Positions 1-8,469 of a stretch of 64,000 bases of DNA are shown piece after piece (within the stretch, counting starts at the first letter, position 1; every line of letters begins with the position of its first letter). Made by a program: the position numbers and the translations under genes. The stretch lies in the NCBI RefSeq assembly GCF_019798055.1, contig NZ_JAHOPH010000016.1:26288-90287 (forward strand). Direction: 5' to 3'. Under the pieces are notes generated by a model. The model had not been told where the DNA came from. It made no database searches and saw only the letters and a program-made list of their open reading frames with translations. The DNA is from Salsipaludibacter albus (lineage in GTDB: Bacteria > Actinomycetota > Nitriliruptoria > Nitriliruptorales > Nitriliruptoraceae).

Positions 1-1
1 G

Positions 2-1450
2 CCGGACCCGGCCTTCCTCCAGAAGGTCGCCTTCATCCCGTTCGCCGTCCAGCCGTCCGAGCACATCGTCGAGACCGGCGGCGCGCCGCTGGAGAACCCG
101 ATCGGCACCGGACCGTTCGCCCTGGACACCTGGAACCGTGGGTCGGAGCTGACCTTCACGGCCAACGCGGACTACTGGGGCGACGCCCCGGCGGCCCAGT
201 CGCTGGTCTTCCGCTGGGCGACCGAGTCGGCGCAGCGCATCACCGAGCTGCAGTCCGGCACGGCCCAGTACGCGACCACGCTGTCGGCCCCCGACTACGA
301 GCTGGTCGAGGGTGACGAGAACCTGCAGCTGCTCGAGGACCTGAACCCCAACGTGTTCTACATGGGCTTCAACAACACCTACGAGCCGTTCACCGACAAG
401 CTGGTCCGCCAGGCGATCGCGATGGGCATCGACCGCCAGCGCATCGTCGACACCTACTACCCGACCGGGTCGGAGGTGCCGGACTACTTCACGCCGTGCC
501 AGATCGAGAACGCCTGCGTCGGTGACCCGTGGTACGACTTCGACCCCGAGGCCGCCCGCAACATGCTGGCCGAGGCCGGCTACCCCGACGGGTTCGACAC
601 CACGATCTACCTGCGTGATGTCTACCGCGTCTACCTCCCCGAGCCCCAGACGGTGGCCCAGGAGATCCAGACGCAGCTGTCGGAGAACCTCGGCATCAAC
701 GCCGAGATCGAGGTCCAGGAGTCCGGTGCGTTCATCGAGGCCGCCTCGGCCGGTGAGCTCGACGGCATCCACCTGCTGGGCTGGGGTGCGGACTACCCGC
801 ACGTCACCAACTTCCTCGACTACCACTTCGCCGGCAACGAGCAGTTCGGCGACGCCTACACCGACATCGTCGACACGCTCGCCCAGGGCGCCGCGACGGT
901 GGACGTGGCCGAGGCCGAGCCGATCTACACCGAGGCCAACAACCTCATCCGTGACGAGGTGCCGATGGTGCCGATCGCCCACGGAGCAGCCGCGGACGCC
1001 GCGGTCGCCGGCCTGGGCAACGCCGCGTCGCCCCCGTTCGGTGCACCGCAGTTCGACAGCATGACGCCCGAGGGTGACTCGATCGTGTTCGTCCAGAACG
1101 CGGAGCCGATCTCGCTGTTCTGCACCGACGAGTCCGACGGCGAGTCGTTGTCGGCCTGTGAGCAGGTGCTCGAGGGCCTGTACCAGTACGACCTCGAGGG
1201 CAACGCCGTCCCGGCGCTGGCCGAGGAGTGCGCTCCCAACGAGGACGGCACGGTGTGGACCTGCTCGCTGCGCGAGGGCGTGACGTTCCACGACGGGTCG
1301 GAGTTCGACGCCACCGACGTGGTCACGACCTGGTCGGTCGGCATCGACGCCGCCAGCCCGCTGCACGTCGGCAACACCGGCGGGTTCGAGTACTACACCT
1401 ACCTGTGGGGCGGCCTGATGAACGCCCCGCCCGCCGAGGACGAGGGCTGA
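2..1450 (+). CDS. ABC transporter substrate-binding protein, SBP_bac_5 family (5' partial)
   Basis: This is the C-terminal part of an extracytoplasmic solute-binding protein for oligopeptides, dipeptides or similar solutes; the frame is open to the left edge. Family landmarks are IGTGPF early in the fragment, the RQAIAMGIDRQRIV segment, and EAARNMLAEAGYPDGF, all typical of the second half of family 5 binding proteins. After the usual end (MVPIAHG) the chain continues for about 140 residues that look like the start of another binding protein: YQYDLEGNAVPALAEE, then LREGVTFHDGSEFDATDVV. The protein therefore carries a partial second copy of its own N-terminal lobe. It precedes two permease and two ATPase genes, from which it is separated by a strong hairpin. 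Ligand unknown. Confidence 0.88.
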   Translation, partial: PDPAFLQKVAFIPFAVQPSEHIVETGGAPLENPIGTGPFALDTWNRGSELTFTANADYWGDAPAAQSLVFRWATESAQRITELQSGTAQYATTLSAPDYELVEGDENLQLLEDLNPNVFYMGFNNTYEPFTDKLVRQAIAMGIDRQRIVDTYYPTGSEVPDYFTPCQIENACVGDPWYDFDPEAARNMLAEAGYPDGFDTTIYLRDVYRVYLPEPQTVAQEIQTQLSENLGINAEIEVQESGAFIEAASAGELDGIHLLGWGADYPHVTNFLDYHFAGNEQFGDAYTDIVDTLAQGAATVDVAEAEPIYTEANNLIRDEVPMVPIAHGAAADAAVAGLGNAASPPFGAPQFDSMTPEGDSIVFVQNAEPISLFCTDESDGESLSACEQVLEGLYQYDLEGNAVPALAEECAPNEDGTVWTCSLREGVTFHDGSEFDATDVVTTWSVGIDAASPLHVGNTGGFEYYTYLWGGLMNAPPAEDEG

Positions 1451-1498
1451 TCCACCCACCTCCGGTGCCCGGTCCTGCCGGGCCCGGACGAACACCTC

Positions 1499-1536
1499 CC
1501 GCGTCGCGGGTCGGCTCCGGCCGGCCCGCGACGCGG
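1499..1536 (+). terminator. Strong GC hairpin after the binding-protein gene
   Basis: A 16-bp stem with one mismatch (arms 1499-1514 and 1521-1536, loop CTCCGG) lies 48 nt after the binding-protein stop. No T-tract follows. It probably attenuates transcription into the permease genes, a common way to make more binding protein than membrane components. Confidence 0.6.
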
Positions 1537-1613
1537 TTCGTCCGGGGCGTGCGCCGGCGCCACGTCGGCCACCTCCCGGTGCGTCCGCCGCGCACCACGC
1601 CACGCCGGTCGCC

Positions 1614-1619
1614 TAGGCT
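1614..1619 (+). promoter_or_regulatory. Candidate -10 box (TAGGCT) before the permease genes
   Basis: A TAGGCT hexamer 112 nt before the permease GTG start, downstream of the hairpin. No convincing -35 is visible. Many genes in this window have a TANNNT hexamer in a comparable place. Confidence 0.25.
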
Positions 1620-1730
1620 CCCCCGCAGCGACCACGTCCGCGACCAGCGAGGATCGTCCCCCGTGCACGTGCCCGACCTCCCCCCGTGCCGGCACCGGGT
1701 CGTGGGCGTCGTCGTCGCGGAGGTCGTGGC

Positions 1731-2810
1731 GTGATCGCCTACGCCGTCAAGCGGATCCTCACCGCGATCCCGGTCCTGTTCGGGGTCGTCGTGGTGGTGT
1801 TCCTGCTGCCACGCGTGGTCCTGGGCGACCCGTGCCGGGCCGTTCTGGGTCCCCGCGCCACGGAGGCCTCCTGCGAGCAGTTCGCCGCCGCCAACGGTCT
1901 CGACGACCCGATCTGGGAGCAGTTCACCCGGTTCGTCGGGGACGTGCTGACCTTCGACCTCGGCGAGTCGATCAAGTTCTCCCGCCCGGTCACCGAGGTG
2001 TTGCTGGACCGCCTGCCGTTGACCATCGAGCTCGCGCTGTCGGCGCTGCTGCTGGCCATCGTGGTGGGCGTCCCCCTGGGCATCGCCGCCGCCCGCTGGC
2101 ACAACAGCCCGGTCGACATCGGGACGATGGCCTTCGCCAACGTCGGCGTGTCGATGCCGATCTTCTGGCTCGGCCTGATGCTGTCCTACCTGTTCGCGGT
2201 CGTGCTGGGTGACACCTTCCTGGCCCTTCCGCCCACGGGACGGTTCAGTCCGGGGCTGACCCCGGAGCCGTTCTACGAGGTGTGGGGCTGGACGGTCTCG
2301 GACAGCGGGTTCTGGTCGGGCCTGCTGGAGTTCCTGTCCAAGTTCGCGGTGTTCAACGCGGTCATCTCGGCCCAGTGGGCCGGCGCCTGGGACGCCATCC
2401 GGCACCTGATCCTGCCGACGATCGCGCTCGCGACGATCCCGATGGCGATCATCGCCCGGATGACCCGTTCGTCCCTGCTGGACGTGCTGGGTCGCGACTA
2501 CGTGCGCACCGCCGCGGCCAAGGGCGCGCGGGATGCCCGGGTGGTCCGGCGCCACGCCCTGCGCAACGCCCTGCTGCCGGTGGTCACGATCATCGGGCTG
2601 CAGCTGGGACTGCTGCTGGGTGGTGCCGTGCTGACCGAGACCGTGTTCGTCCTGCCGGGCATCGGCACGGCGCTGTTCGACGCGATCACGACCCGTGACT
2701 ACCCGATCGTGCAGGGCTTCACCCTGGTGATCGCGTCGACCTACGTCGTCGTCAACCTGGTCGTGGACCTGTCCTACGGCTACCTCGACCCCCGTGTGAG
2801 ACTGCAGTGA
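1731..2810 (+). CDS. Peptide/nickel-type ABC transporter permease (DppB/OppB-like)
   Basis: Inner-membrane permease of the peptide importer, 359 residues. It starts with a membrane helix (about residues 9-29, IPVLFGVVVVVFLLPRVVLG), followed by the TM domain with the typical DppB order of helices. The EAA-type loop that contacts the ATPases is visible as DYVRTAAAKGARDARVVRRHALRNA near residues 260-280. The C-terminus, YLDPRVRLQ, is typical of DppB-type permeases. The GTG at 1731 was chosen because GGAGG ends 7 nt before it and the membrane helix follows at once; a farther upstream ATG would add an Arg-rich leader. It overlaps the next permease by 4 nt (GTGA). Confidence 0.93.
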   Translation: MIAYAVKRILTAIPVLFGVVVVVFLLPRVVLGDPCRAVLGPRATEASCEQFAAANGLDDPIWEQFTRFVGDVLTFDLGESIKFSRPVTEVLLDRLPLTIELALSALLLAIVVGVPLGIAAARWHNSPVDIGTMAFANVGVSMPIFWLGLMLSYLFAVVLGDTFLALPPTGRFSPGLTPEPFYEVWGWTVSDSGFWSGLLEFLSKFAVFNAVISAQWAGAWDAIRHLILPTIALATIPMAIIARMTRSSLLDVLGRDYVRTAAAKGARDARVVRRHALRNALLPVVTIIGLQLGLLLGGAVLTETVFVLPGIGTALFDAITTRDYPIVQGFTLVIASTYVVVNLVVDLSYGYLDPRVRLQ

Positions 2811-3781
2811 GCGACCAGTTCCTGGACGGCGACCTCCGCTCGAGCGGGGCCGAGGCCGACGCCAAGCGGACCGTGCAGCCGGCCGGTCCGGGGGAGGGGC
2901 CGTCGCCGGACGCGCTGCTGGACAAGCCGACCTCGATCTGGCGGCTGGGGATGCGACGCTTCTTCCGCCGCAAGCTCGGGGTCCTGGGTCTCGCGATCGT
3001 CACCCTGCTCACGCTCGTGGCGCTGTTCGCGCCGGTGCTGGCTCCCTACGACCCGATCCAGCAGCTGGACCGGGTCGAGGAGGTGCAGCGTCGCGACCCG
3101 CCGTCGTCCGAGCACCTGCTGGGCCTGGACTCCAACGCGCGCGACCAGCTGTCACGGATCATCTGGGGGGCCCGGATCAGCCTGCCCCTGGGCGTGTCCA
3201 TCGTGATGGTGGCGATCATGATCGGGGCCGCCATCGGCGCCATCGCGGGCTACTTCGGTGGTGCCGTCGACTCGGTCCTGATGCGGATCATGGACGTGAT
3301 CCTGGGGTTCCCCGCACTGCTGCTGGCCGTGGCCATCGCCTACGTGCTCGGACCGCAGATCCGCAACGTGCTGATCGCCGTGGCGGTCGTGACGCTGCCG
3401 CAGTACGCGCGGGTCATGCGGTCCTCGGTGCTGTCGATCAAGGAGATCGACTACGTCGCCGCGTCCCAGGCGCTGGGTGCCTCGTCGTGGCGGATGCTGC
3501 GCACCCGGATCCTGCCGAACTCGCTGACCCCGCTGATCGTGCTCGGCACGCTGGGCATCGCCGGCGCCATCCTCGAGGCGGCGGCACTGTCGTTCCTGGG
3601 GCTGGGCGCACAGCCGCCCCAGCCGGAGTGGGGCGCGATGCTCGCCCAGGAGTACACCCTGATCCAGACCTATCCCCACCTGGTGATCTACCCGGGCCTG
3701 GCCATCATGATCACGGTCCTGGGGTTCAACCTGCTCGGTGACGGCCTGCGCGACGCCTTCGACCCGAGCCTGAACGAATGA
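2807..3781 (+). CDS. Peptide/nickel-type ABC transporter permease (DppC/OppC-like)
   Basis: Second permease of the importer, 324 residues. A hydrophilic N-terminus of about 45 residues precedes the OppC_N helix (KLGVLGLAIVTLLTLVALFA). The following LLGLDSNARDQLSRIIWGAR is the standard DppC segment before the transport domain. The EAA loop reads DYVAASQALGASSWRMLRTRILPN, and the chain ends [16 protein letters not shown], a classic DppC C-terminus. It overlaps both neighbours by 4 nt, so the two permeases and the first ATPase are almost certainly co-translated. Substrate cannot be read from the permease. Confidence 0.94.
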   Translation: MSDQFLDGDLRSSGAEADAKRTVQPAGPGEGPSPDALLDKPTSIWRLGMRRFFRRKLGVLGLAIVTLLTLVALFAPVLAPYDPIQQLDRVEEVQRRDPPSSEHLLGLDSNARDQLSRIIWGARISLPLGVSIVMVAIMIGAAIGAIAGYFGGAVDSVLMRIMDVILGFPALLLAVAIAYVLGPQIRNVLIAVAVVTLPQYARVMRSSVLSIKEIDYVAASQALGASSWRMLRTRILPNSLTPLIVLGTLGIAGAILEAAALSFLGLGAQPPQPEWGAMLAQEYTLIQTYPHLVIYPGLAIMITVLGFNLLGDGLRDAFDPSLNE

Positions 3782-5049
3782 GTGGCACCCGGCCCGACCC
3801 GACGCCCGCCGACGACGAGGTCCGCATGGAGGTGCACGACCCGGACCCCGCGGGGGCCGACGCCGCACGGGTCGCCGCCGACCGCGCGATCGCGGACCAG
3901 GCGCTGATCGACGACGTGCCCGACGAGGCGGTCGTGGAGCCACGCCCGGTCCGCCAGCGAGACCCCGACGAGCCCGCCCTGCTGGACGTGCGCGGGCTCA
4001 AGACCCACTTCCACACCCGCAGCGGGGTCGTGCAGGCCGTCGACGGGGTCGATCTGTCGGTCCAGCGCGGCGAGGTCCTGGGGGTGGTGGGCGAGTCCGG
4101 CTGTGGCAAGTCGGTGACCGCCCTGTCGATCATGGGGCTCGTGCCCTACCCCGGCAAGGTCGAGGCTGGCACGGTCACGTTCGACGACCAGGACCTGACC
4201 GGCCTGTCGAACCGGCAGATGTCGCGTCTGCGTGGGGACCGGCTGTCGATGATCTTCCAGCAGCCCGGGTCCGCGCTGAACCCGGTCCACCGCGCCGGGC
4301 GCCAGATCGAGGAGGTCTACGAGCTCCACCGGGACTACGACGACGAGGAGCAGACGCGGCGGGCGGCCGACATGCTGCGCCAGGTCGGCATCCCCGACCC
4401 GGAGCGTCGGGCCCGGGCCTACCCGCACGAGCTGTCGGGCGGGATGGCCCAGCGGGTCATGATCGCGATGGCGCTCGCCTGCCAGCCCGACCTGCTGATC
4501 GCCGACGAGCCCACCACGGCGTTGGACGTCACCATCCAGGCCCAGATCCTCGACCTGATGCGTGACCTCGTGGCCGAGTCCGGCACCGCGGTGGTGCTGA
4601 TCACCCACGACCTCGGCGTGGTGGCCGAGATGGCCGATCGCGTGGCCGTGATGTATGCCGGACAGGTGGTGGAGGAGGCCGACGTCATCACCCTGTTCGA
4701 GGACCCCAAGCACCCCTACACCCGGGGGCTGATCGGCTCGATGCCGGTCCTGGGTGACCGGCGCGAGGCGCTCGAGACCATCCCCGGCGTGGTGCCGAAC
4801 CTGGTGGACCCCCCGGTGGGGTGTCGCTTCGCCGACCGATGCCATGCCCGCGTGGAGCACGACCTGTCGATCTGCACCGAGCAGGACCCCGAACTGCTGC
4901 CGGTCGTCGAGACCGACGGGGACGCCCACGTCGTGCGCTGCTTCCTGCACCACGACGCCGAGGGCCGCCCACGCGCGGTCGAGGGCGGGTCGACCCCGGC
5001 CGACGTGGTCACGGCCCCCGCCGAGCTCGCACCGGGGGAGGGGCCATGA
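3778..5049 (+). CDS. Peptide ABC transporter ATP-binding protein (DppD/OppD-like)
   Basis: Cytoplasmic ATPase that powers the importer, 423 residues. Walker A GESGCGKS is near residues 105-112, the Q-loop lies in [12 protein letters not shown], signature LSGGMAQR is near 219, Walker B is in [12 protein letters not shown] near 239-250, and the switch His is in LITHDLGV. The C-terminal oligopeptide region has the Cys-containing [20 protein letters not shown] that is normal for OppD. An N-terminal extension of about 65 acidic, low-complexity residues is unusual for the family. It overlaps both neighbours through ATGA junctions. Confidence 0.95.
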   Translation: MSGTRPDPTPADDEVRMEVHDPDPAGADAARVAADRAIADQALIDDVPDEAVVEPRPVRQRDPDEPALLDVRGLKTHFHTRSGVVQAVDGVDLSVQRGEVLGVVGESGCGKSVTALSIMGLVPYPGKVEAGTVTFDDQDLTGLSNRQMSRLRGDRLSMIFQQPGSALNPVHRAGRQIEEVYELHRDYDDEEQTRRAADMLRQVGIPDPERRARAYPHELSGGMAQRVMIAMALACQPDLLIADEPTTALDVTIQAQILDLMRDLVAESGTAVVLITHDLGVVAEMADRVAVMYAGQVVEEADVITLFEDPKHPYTRGLIGSMPVLGDRREALETIPGVVPNLVDPPVGCRFADRCHARVEHDLSICTEQDPELLPVVETDGDAHVVRCFLHHDAEGRPRAVEGGSTPADVVTAPAELAPGEGP

Positions 5050-6080
5050 GCACGCCCGTGACCGGCAGCGGCACGATCACCGCCGAGCGCACGACGCCCC
5101 TGGTCGAGCTGCGCAAGCTCACCAAGGTCTTCCCGGTCAGGGGTGGCGTGCTGCAACGCCAGGTCGGCGAGGTCCGCGCCGTCGACGGTGTCGACCTCGA
5201 GATCCGTCGTGGCGAGGCGCTGGGACTGGTGGGTGAGTCCGGCTGTGGCAAGACCACGCTGGGCCGGATGCTCGTGCGGCTGCTCGAGCCGACCTCGGGA
5301 ACGATCCTGTTCGACGAGGACGACGTCACCCACGCCGGCCCCCGCGACCTGCGCCAGTTCCGCCAGGACGTCCAGATCATCTTCCAGGACCCCTCGACCA
5401 GCCTCGACCCACGGGCCCAGGTCGGCCACGCGATCAGCGAGGGCCTGCGCATCCACGGGATCGGCGACCGTGCCGAGCGGCGCGAGCGGGTCGGCGACAT
5501 GCTCGAGCTGGTCGGGCTCAAGCGGGCCCACGCCGAGCGCTACCCCCACGAGTTCTCGGGGGGCCAGCGCCAGCGGGTCGGGATCGCGCGTGCACTGATC
5601 CTGCGGCCACGCCTGGTCGTGGCCGACGAGCCGGTGTCGGCCCTGGACGTCTCGGTGCAGGCCCAGGTCCTCAACCTGCTCAAGGACCTGCAGACCGAGC
5701 TCGACCTGACCCTGCTGTTCATCGCCCACAACCTGGCCGTGGTCGAGCACGTGTCGGACCGGGTCGCGGTGATGTACCTCGGACGGGTCGTCGAGCTGAC
5801 CGACCGGGACACGCTGTACCGGCACCCGACCCACCCCTACACCCAGGCGCTGCTGTCGGCGATCCCGATGCCGGATCCCCGCAACCGCCGCAAGCGCGTC
5901 CTCCTGCAGGGCGAGATCCCGTCACCGATGGACCCGCCGTCGGGCTGCCGTTTCCACCCGCGCTGCCCGATCGCCGAGGAGGGGCTGTGCGATGTCGAGG
6001 ACCCGCCCCTGATGGACGTGCCGCGCGACGTCGACCACGAGGCCGCGTGCCTCCTGCGCGCCGGCCCCCGCGCCCGCTGA
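5046..6080 (+). CDS. Peptide ABC transporter ATP-binding protein (DppF/OppF-like)
   Basis: Second ATPase of the importer, 344 residues. Walker A GESGCGKT is near residues 63-70, signature FSGGQRQR near 170, Walker B in [12 protein letters not shown], and the H-loop in [10 protein letters not shown]. The C-terminal oligopeptide segment is [15 protein letters not shown]. The ATG at 5046 overlaps the stop of the first ATPase, so the pair is translationally coupled; in-frame upstream starts would lie inside the preceding gene. This is the last gene of the importer operon. Confidence 0.95.
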   Translation: MSTPVTGSGTITAERTTPLVELRKLTKVFPVRGGVLQRQVGEVRAVDGVDLEIRRGEALGLVGESGCGKTTLGRMLVRLLEPTSGTILFDEDDVTHAGPRDLRQFRQDVQIIFQDPSTSLDPRAQVGHAISEGLRIHGIGDRAERRERVGDMLELVGLKRAHAERYPHEFSGGQRQRVGIARALILRPRLVVADEPVSALDVSVQAQVLNLLKDLQTELDLTLLFIAHNLAVVEHVSDRVAVMYLGRVVELTDRDTLYRHPTHPYTQALLSAIPMPDPRNRRKRVLLQGEIPSPMDPPSGCRFHPRCPIAEEGLCDVEDPPLMDVPRDVDHEAACLLRAGPRAR

Positions 6081-6134
6081 CGACGTCTGGCTCGCGCACC
6101 CCGGCCCCGTCCGATCCGTCGAGTGTGCGCATCA

Positions 6135-6150
6135 CGGCCACATGTGGCCG
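6135..6150. promoter_or_regulatory. 16-bp perfect palindrome upstream of the gamma-glutamyltransferase gene
   Basis: CGGCCACATGTGGCCG is a perfect palindrome in the 199-nt space between the ABC operon and the gamma-glutamyltransferase gene. It lies about 30 nt upstream of the candidate -35 and could bind a dimeric regulator. Its function is inferred only from symmetry and position. Confidence 0.4.
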
Positions 6151-6179
6151 CGGGCAGCACACGCGACGAGAGGTGGCCG

Positions 6180-6219
6180 GCTGACAGCGGGTCGGGGCCG
6201 GGCCATACTCGCTGTCAGC
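6180..6219 (+). promoter_or_regulatory. Candidate promoter inside a 10-bp inverted repeat
   Basis: CTGACA (6181-6186), a 17-nt spacer and CATACT (6204-6209) resemble a housekeeping promoter. A perfect inverted repeat, GCTGACAGCG (6180-6189) and CGCTGTCAGC (6210-6219), covers the -35 and the expected start site. A regulator bound there would block RNA polymerase, so the gene downstream is probably controlled. Confidence 0.5.
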
Positions 6220-6279
6220 GGCTCCCCCCGCCGTGCCGTCCCGCCTTCGGACGGCTCCCCCCGGAGAAGGAATCCCCCG

Positions 6280-8094
6280 ATGCCTGCACCGTCGCGTTCT
6301 CGCCACCCGTCCGCCGCCAGCGTCCGCTGGTGGGACCGCCGACCGGGCCGACTTGCCGTCGTCGTCCTGGCGCTGTTGACCGCCATGGCGACCCCCGCCC
6401 TGGCCCAGGACGCGCTGCCGCAGGCCGTCACGACCGAGCGCGAGATGGTCGTGACCGCCAACCCGCTGGCCACTGCGGCCGGCGAGAAGGTCCTGCGCAC
6501 CGGTGGCACGGCGGCCGACGCCTACGTGGCCGTGCAGGCCGTGCTCGGGCTGGTCGAACCCCAGTCGAGCGGGCTCGGTGGCGGCGCCTTCATGGTGTGG
6601 CACGACGGGACGAGTGGCGAGACGACCACCTACGACGCCCGCGAGAAGGCACCGATGTCGGCGACCGAGGACCGCTTCGCCGGCCTGGGATTCGTGCAGG
6701 CCTGGCAGTCCGGGCTGTCGGCGGGCGTTCCGGGCACGCCGATGCTGATGGAGGAGGTGCACGAGGCCCACGGCCGGCTGCCGTGGCAGCGCCTGTTCAC
6801 CGACGGACTCCGGCTCGCCCAGGGTGGCTTCGAGCTGACCCAGCGCACCTCCGACCAGGTCGCCGGACTGCTGGCCAACAACACCAGCTGCAGTGACCGG
6901 CTGTACTTCCGTGACCCGGTCGCGTTCGACTACTTCACCAACGGGTCCGAGACCGACTGTGCCGCCAAGCCGGCCGGGACCACGATGCGCAACAAGGACT
7001 ACGCCGACACGCTCAAGCTGCTGCGCAACGACGGTGCCGACGGCTTCTACACCGGCCACCTCGCCGAGTCCATCGCCGAGGCGGTCCAGACCGACCCGAA
7101 CATCCCGGGCGACATGACCACCGCCGACCTCGCCGCCTACGACGTCGTCGAGCGCGAGCCCGTCTGCGAGGACTACCGCGGCCACGAGGTCTGTGGCATG
7201 GGCCCGCCGTCGTCGGGCGCACTCGCCGTCGGCCAGATCCTCGGCATCCTCGAGCACTTCGACCTCGGCGACGACCCGCTGGGGGTCGAGGCCGTGCACC
7301 TGTTCAGCCAGGCCGGCCGCCTCGCCTTCGCCGACCGCAACCTCTACGTCGCCGACACCGACTTCGTCACCGTCCCGGTCGAGGGCATGCTGGACGAGGC
7401 CTACCTCGCCAGCCGCGCCGCCCTGATCACCGACATGGACATGGGCACGGCCCTGCCCGGCACCCCGCCGGGCGAGTTCGACCCGACCGCGCCCCAGCCC
7501 GCGTCGACCGAGAACGGCACCAGCCACGTGTCGATCGTGGACCGGTGGGGCAACGCGGTGTCGGTCACGACCACCATCGAGTCCTCGTTCGGCAACGGCG
7601 TCATGGTCCCGGACGGCGGGTTCCTGCTCAACAACGAGCTGACCGACTTCTCGTTCGCGGCGACCGCGGCGGACGGCACGCCGATCGCCAACCGCGTCGA
7701 GCCCGAGAAGCGCCCACGCAGCTCGATGTCGCCCACGATCATGTTCGACGAGTCGGGCGAGCTCGAGCTCGTGACGGGGTCACCGGGTGGGTCGCGGATC
7801 ATCGGCTACACCGCCCAGTCGATCATCAACGTCGTCGACTTCGGCCTCGACCCGCAGGAGGCGATCAACGTCCCCCACCACCAGAACCGCAACGGCTCAA
7901 CCGAGCTCGAGGCCCCCATCCCGGGGGTGACGTGGGACTACGACGTCGACGCACTCCGGGCCGCGCTGCAGGCGCGGGGCCACAACGTGACGGTCGGCAG
8001 CCTCGAGAGCGGCCTGTCGCTGGTCGAGGTGGTCGACGACGGCCTGGTCGGTGGCGCCGACCACCGCCGCGACGGCGCCGTCGGTGGTCGCTGA
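6280..8094 (+). CDS. ggt: Gamma-glutamyltransferase (secreted)
   Basis: Exported gamma-glutamyltranspeptidase that hydrolyses or transfers the gamma-glutamyl group of glutathione-like compounds; 604 residues. A signal peptide ends near TPALAQDA. The large subunit has SGLGGGAFMV and YDAREKAP, as expected. The autoprocessing site and catalytic Thr is T414 in NGTSHVSIVD, followed by GNAVSVTTTIESSFG and the GGFLLNNELTDFSF segment. The glycine motif TGSPGGSRII is present. ATG 6280 was chosen for the GGAGAAGGA ribosome site and the signal peptide. It follows a peptide importer and precedes oxoprolinase-like genes, so it may release amino acids for uptake. Confidence 0.93.
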   Translation: MPAPSRSRHPSAASVRWWDRRPGRLAVVVLALLTAMATPALAQDALPQAVTTEREMVVTANPLATAAGEKVLRTGGTAADAYVAVQAVLGLVEPQSSGLGGGAFMVWHDGTSGETTTYDAREKAPMSATEDRFAGLGFVQAWQSGLSAGVPGTPMLMEEVHEAHGRLPWQRLFTDGLRLAQGGFELTQRTSDQVAGLLANNTSCSDRLYFRDPVAFDYFTNGSETDCAAKPAGTTMRNKDYADTLKLLRNDGADGFYTGHLAESIAEAVQTDPNIPGDMTTADLAAYDVVEREPVCEDYRGHEVCGMGPPSSGALAVGQILGILEHFDLGDDPLGVEAVHLFSQAGRLAFADRNLYVADTDFVTVPVEGMLDEAYLASRAALITDMDMGTALPGTPPGEFDPTAPQPASTENGTSHVSIVDRWGNAVSVTTTIESSFGNGVMVPDGGFLLNNELTDFSFAATAADGTPIANRVEPEKRPRSSMSPTIMFDESGELELVTGSPGGSRIIGYTAQSIINVVDFGLDPQEAINVPHHQNRNGSTELEAPIPGVTWDYDVDALRAALQARGHNVTVGSLESGLSLVEVVDDGLVGGADHRRDGAVGGR

Positions 8095-8128
8095 CCCCCT
8101 GCGGCCTCGGGGTCGGGAGGGGGACCAT

Positions 8129-8173
8129 CCGGACGGGTCGACCATGGTGGGGGTGCCACCATGGTCGGTCCGG
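8129..8173 (+). terminator. Terminator-like hairpin after the gamma-glutamyltransferase gene
   Basis: An 11-bp perfect inverted repeat (CGACCATGGTG 8139-8149; CACCATGGTCG 8157-8167) is extended by an outer CCGGAC/GTCCGG pair (8129-8134 and 8168-8173) with a 4-nt bulge. It starts 35 nt after the stop and probably ends the ggt transcript. No T-run follows. Confidence 0.6.
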
Positions 8174-8229
8174 AGGTCGCCCGCGTCCGCGTCGGCGACC
8201 TCGCCCCGTCCACCCGGAAGGTCCCACCC

Positions 8230-8403
8230 ATGAGCACGCTCACCCGACCCCGTGACGGTCGGCTGATCGCCGGTGTCTGCGCCGGCCTCGCCAACCGCTT
8301 CAACATCTCGCCGTGGATCGCCCGCGTGCTGTTCCTGTTCGTGCCCGGTCCCAACCTGATCGTCTACGGGGTGCTGTGGATCGTCATCCCCGAGGAGGAC
8401 TGA
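8230..8403 (+). CDS. Small PspC-domain protein
   Basis: A 57-residue protein that is almost entirely one PspC domain: RDGRLIAGVCAGLANRFNIS is the amphipathic half, and a membrane helix rich in V, L and I runs to the end at WIVIPEED. PspC domains are known from phage-shock and envelope-stress responses, but single-domain copies are common and mostly uncharacterised. ATG 8230 is preceded by GGAAG; an ATG at 8161 would add 23 residues encoded by the terminator hairpin and is less likely. Confidence 0.85.
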   Translation: MSTLTRPRDGRLIAGVCAGLANRFNISPWIARVLFLFVPGPNLIVYGVLWIVIPEED

Positions 8404-8423
8404 GGACCCGCCCGCACGGGCAG

Positions 8424-8429
8424 TAGGGT
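8424..8429 (+). promoter_or_regulatory. Candidate -10 box (TAGGGT) before hyuA
   Basis: TAGGGT lies 40 nt before the hyuA start, in the 66-nt gap after the PspC gene. No clear -35 is visible. Confidence 0.35.
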
Positions 8430-8469
8430 CGCACCCGGCCACCCACCGCCCGCCGCCGAGGTTGCGACC

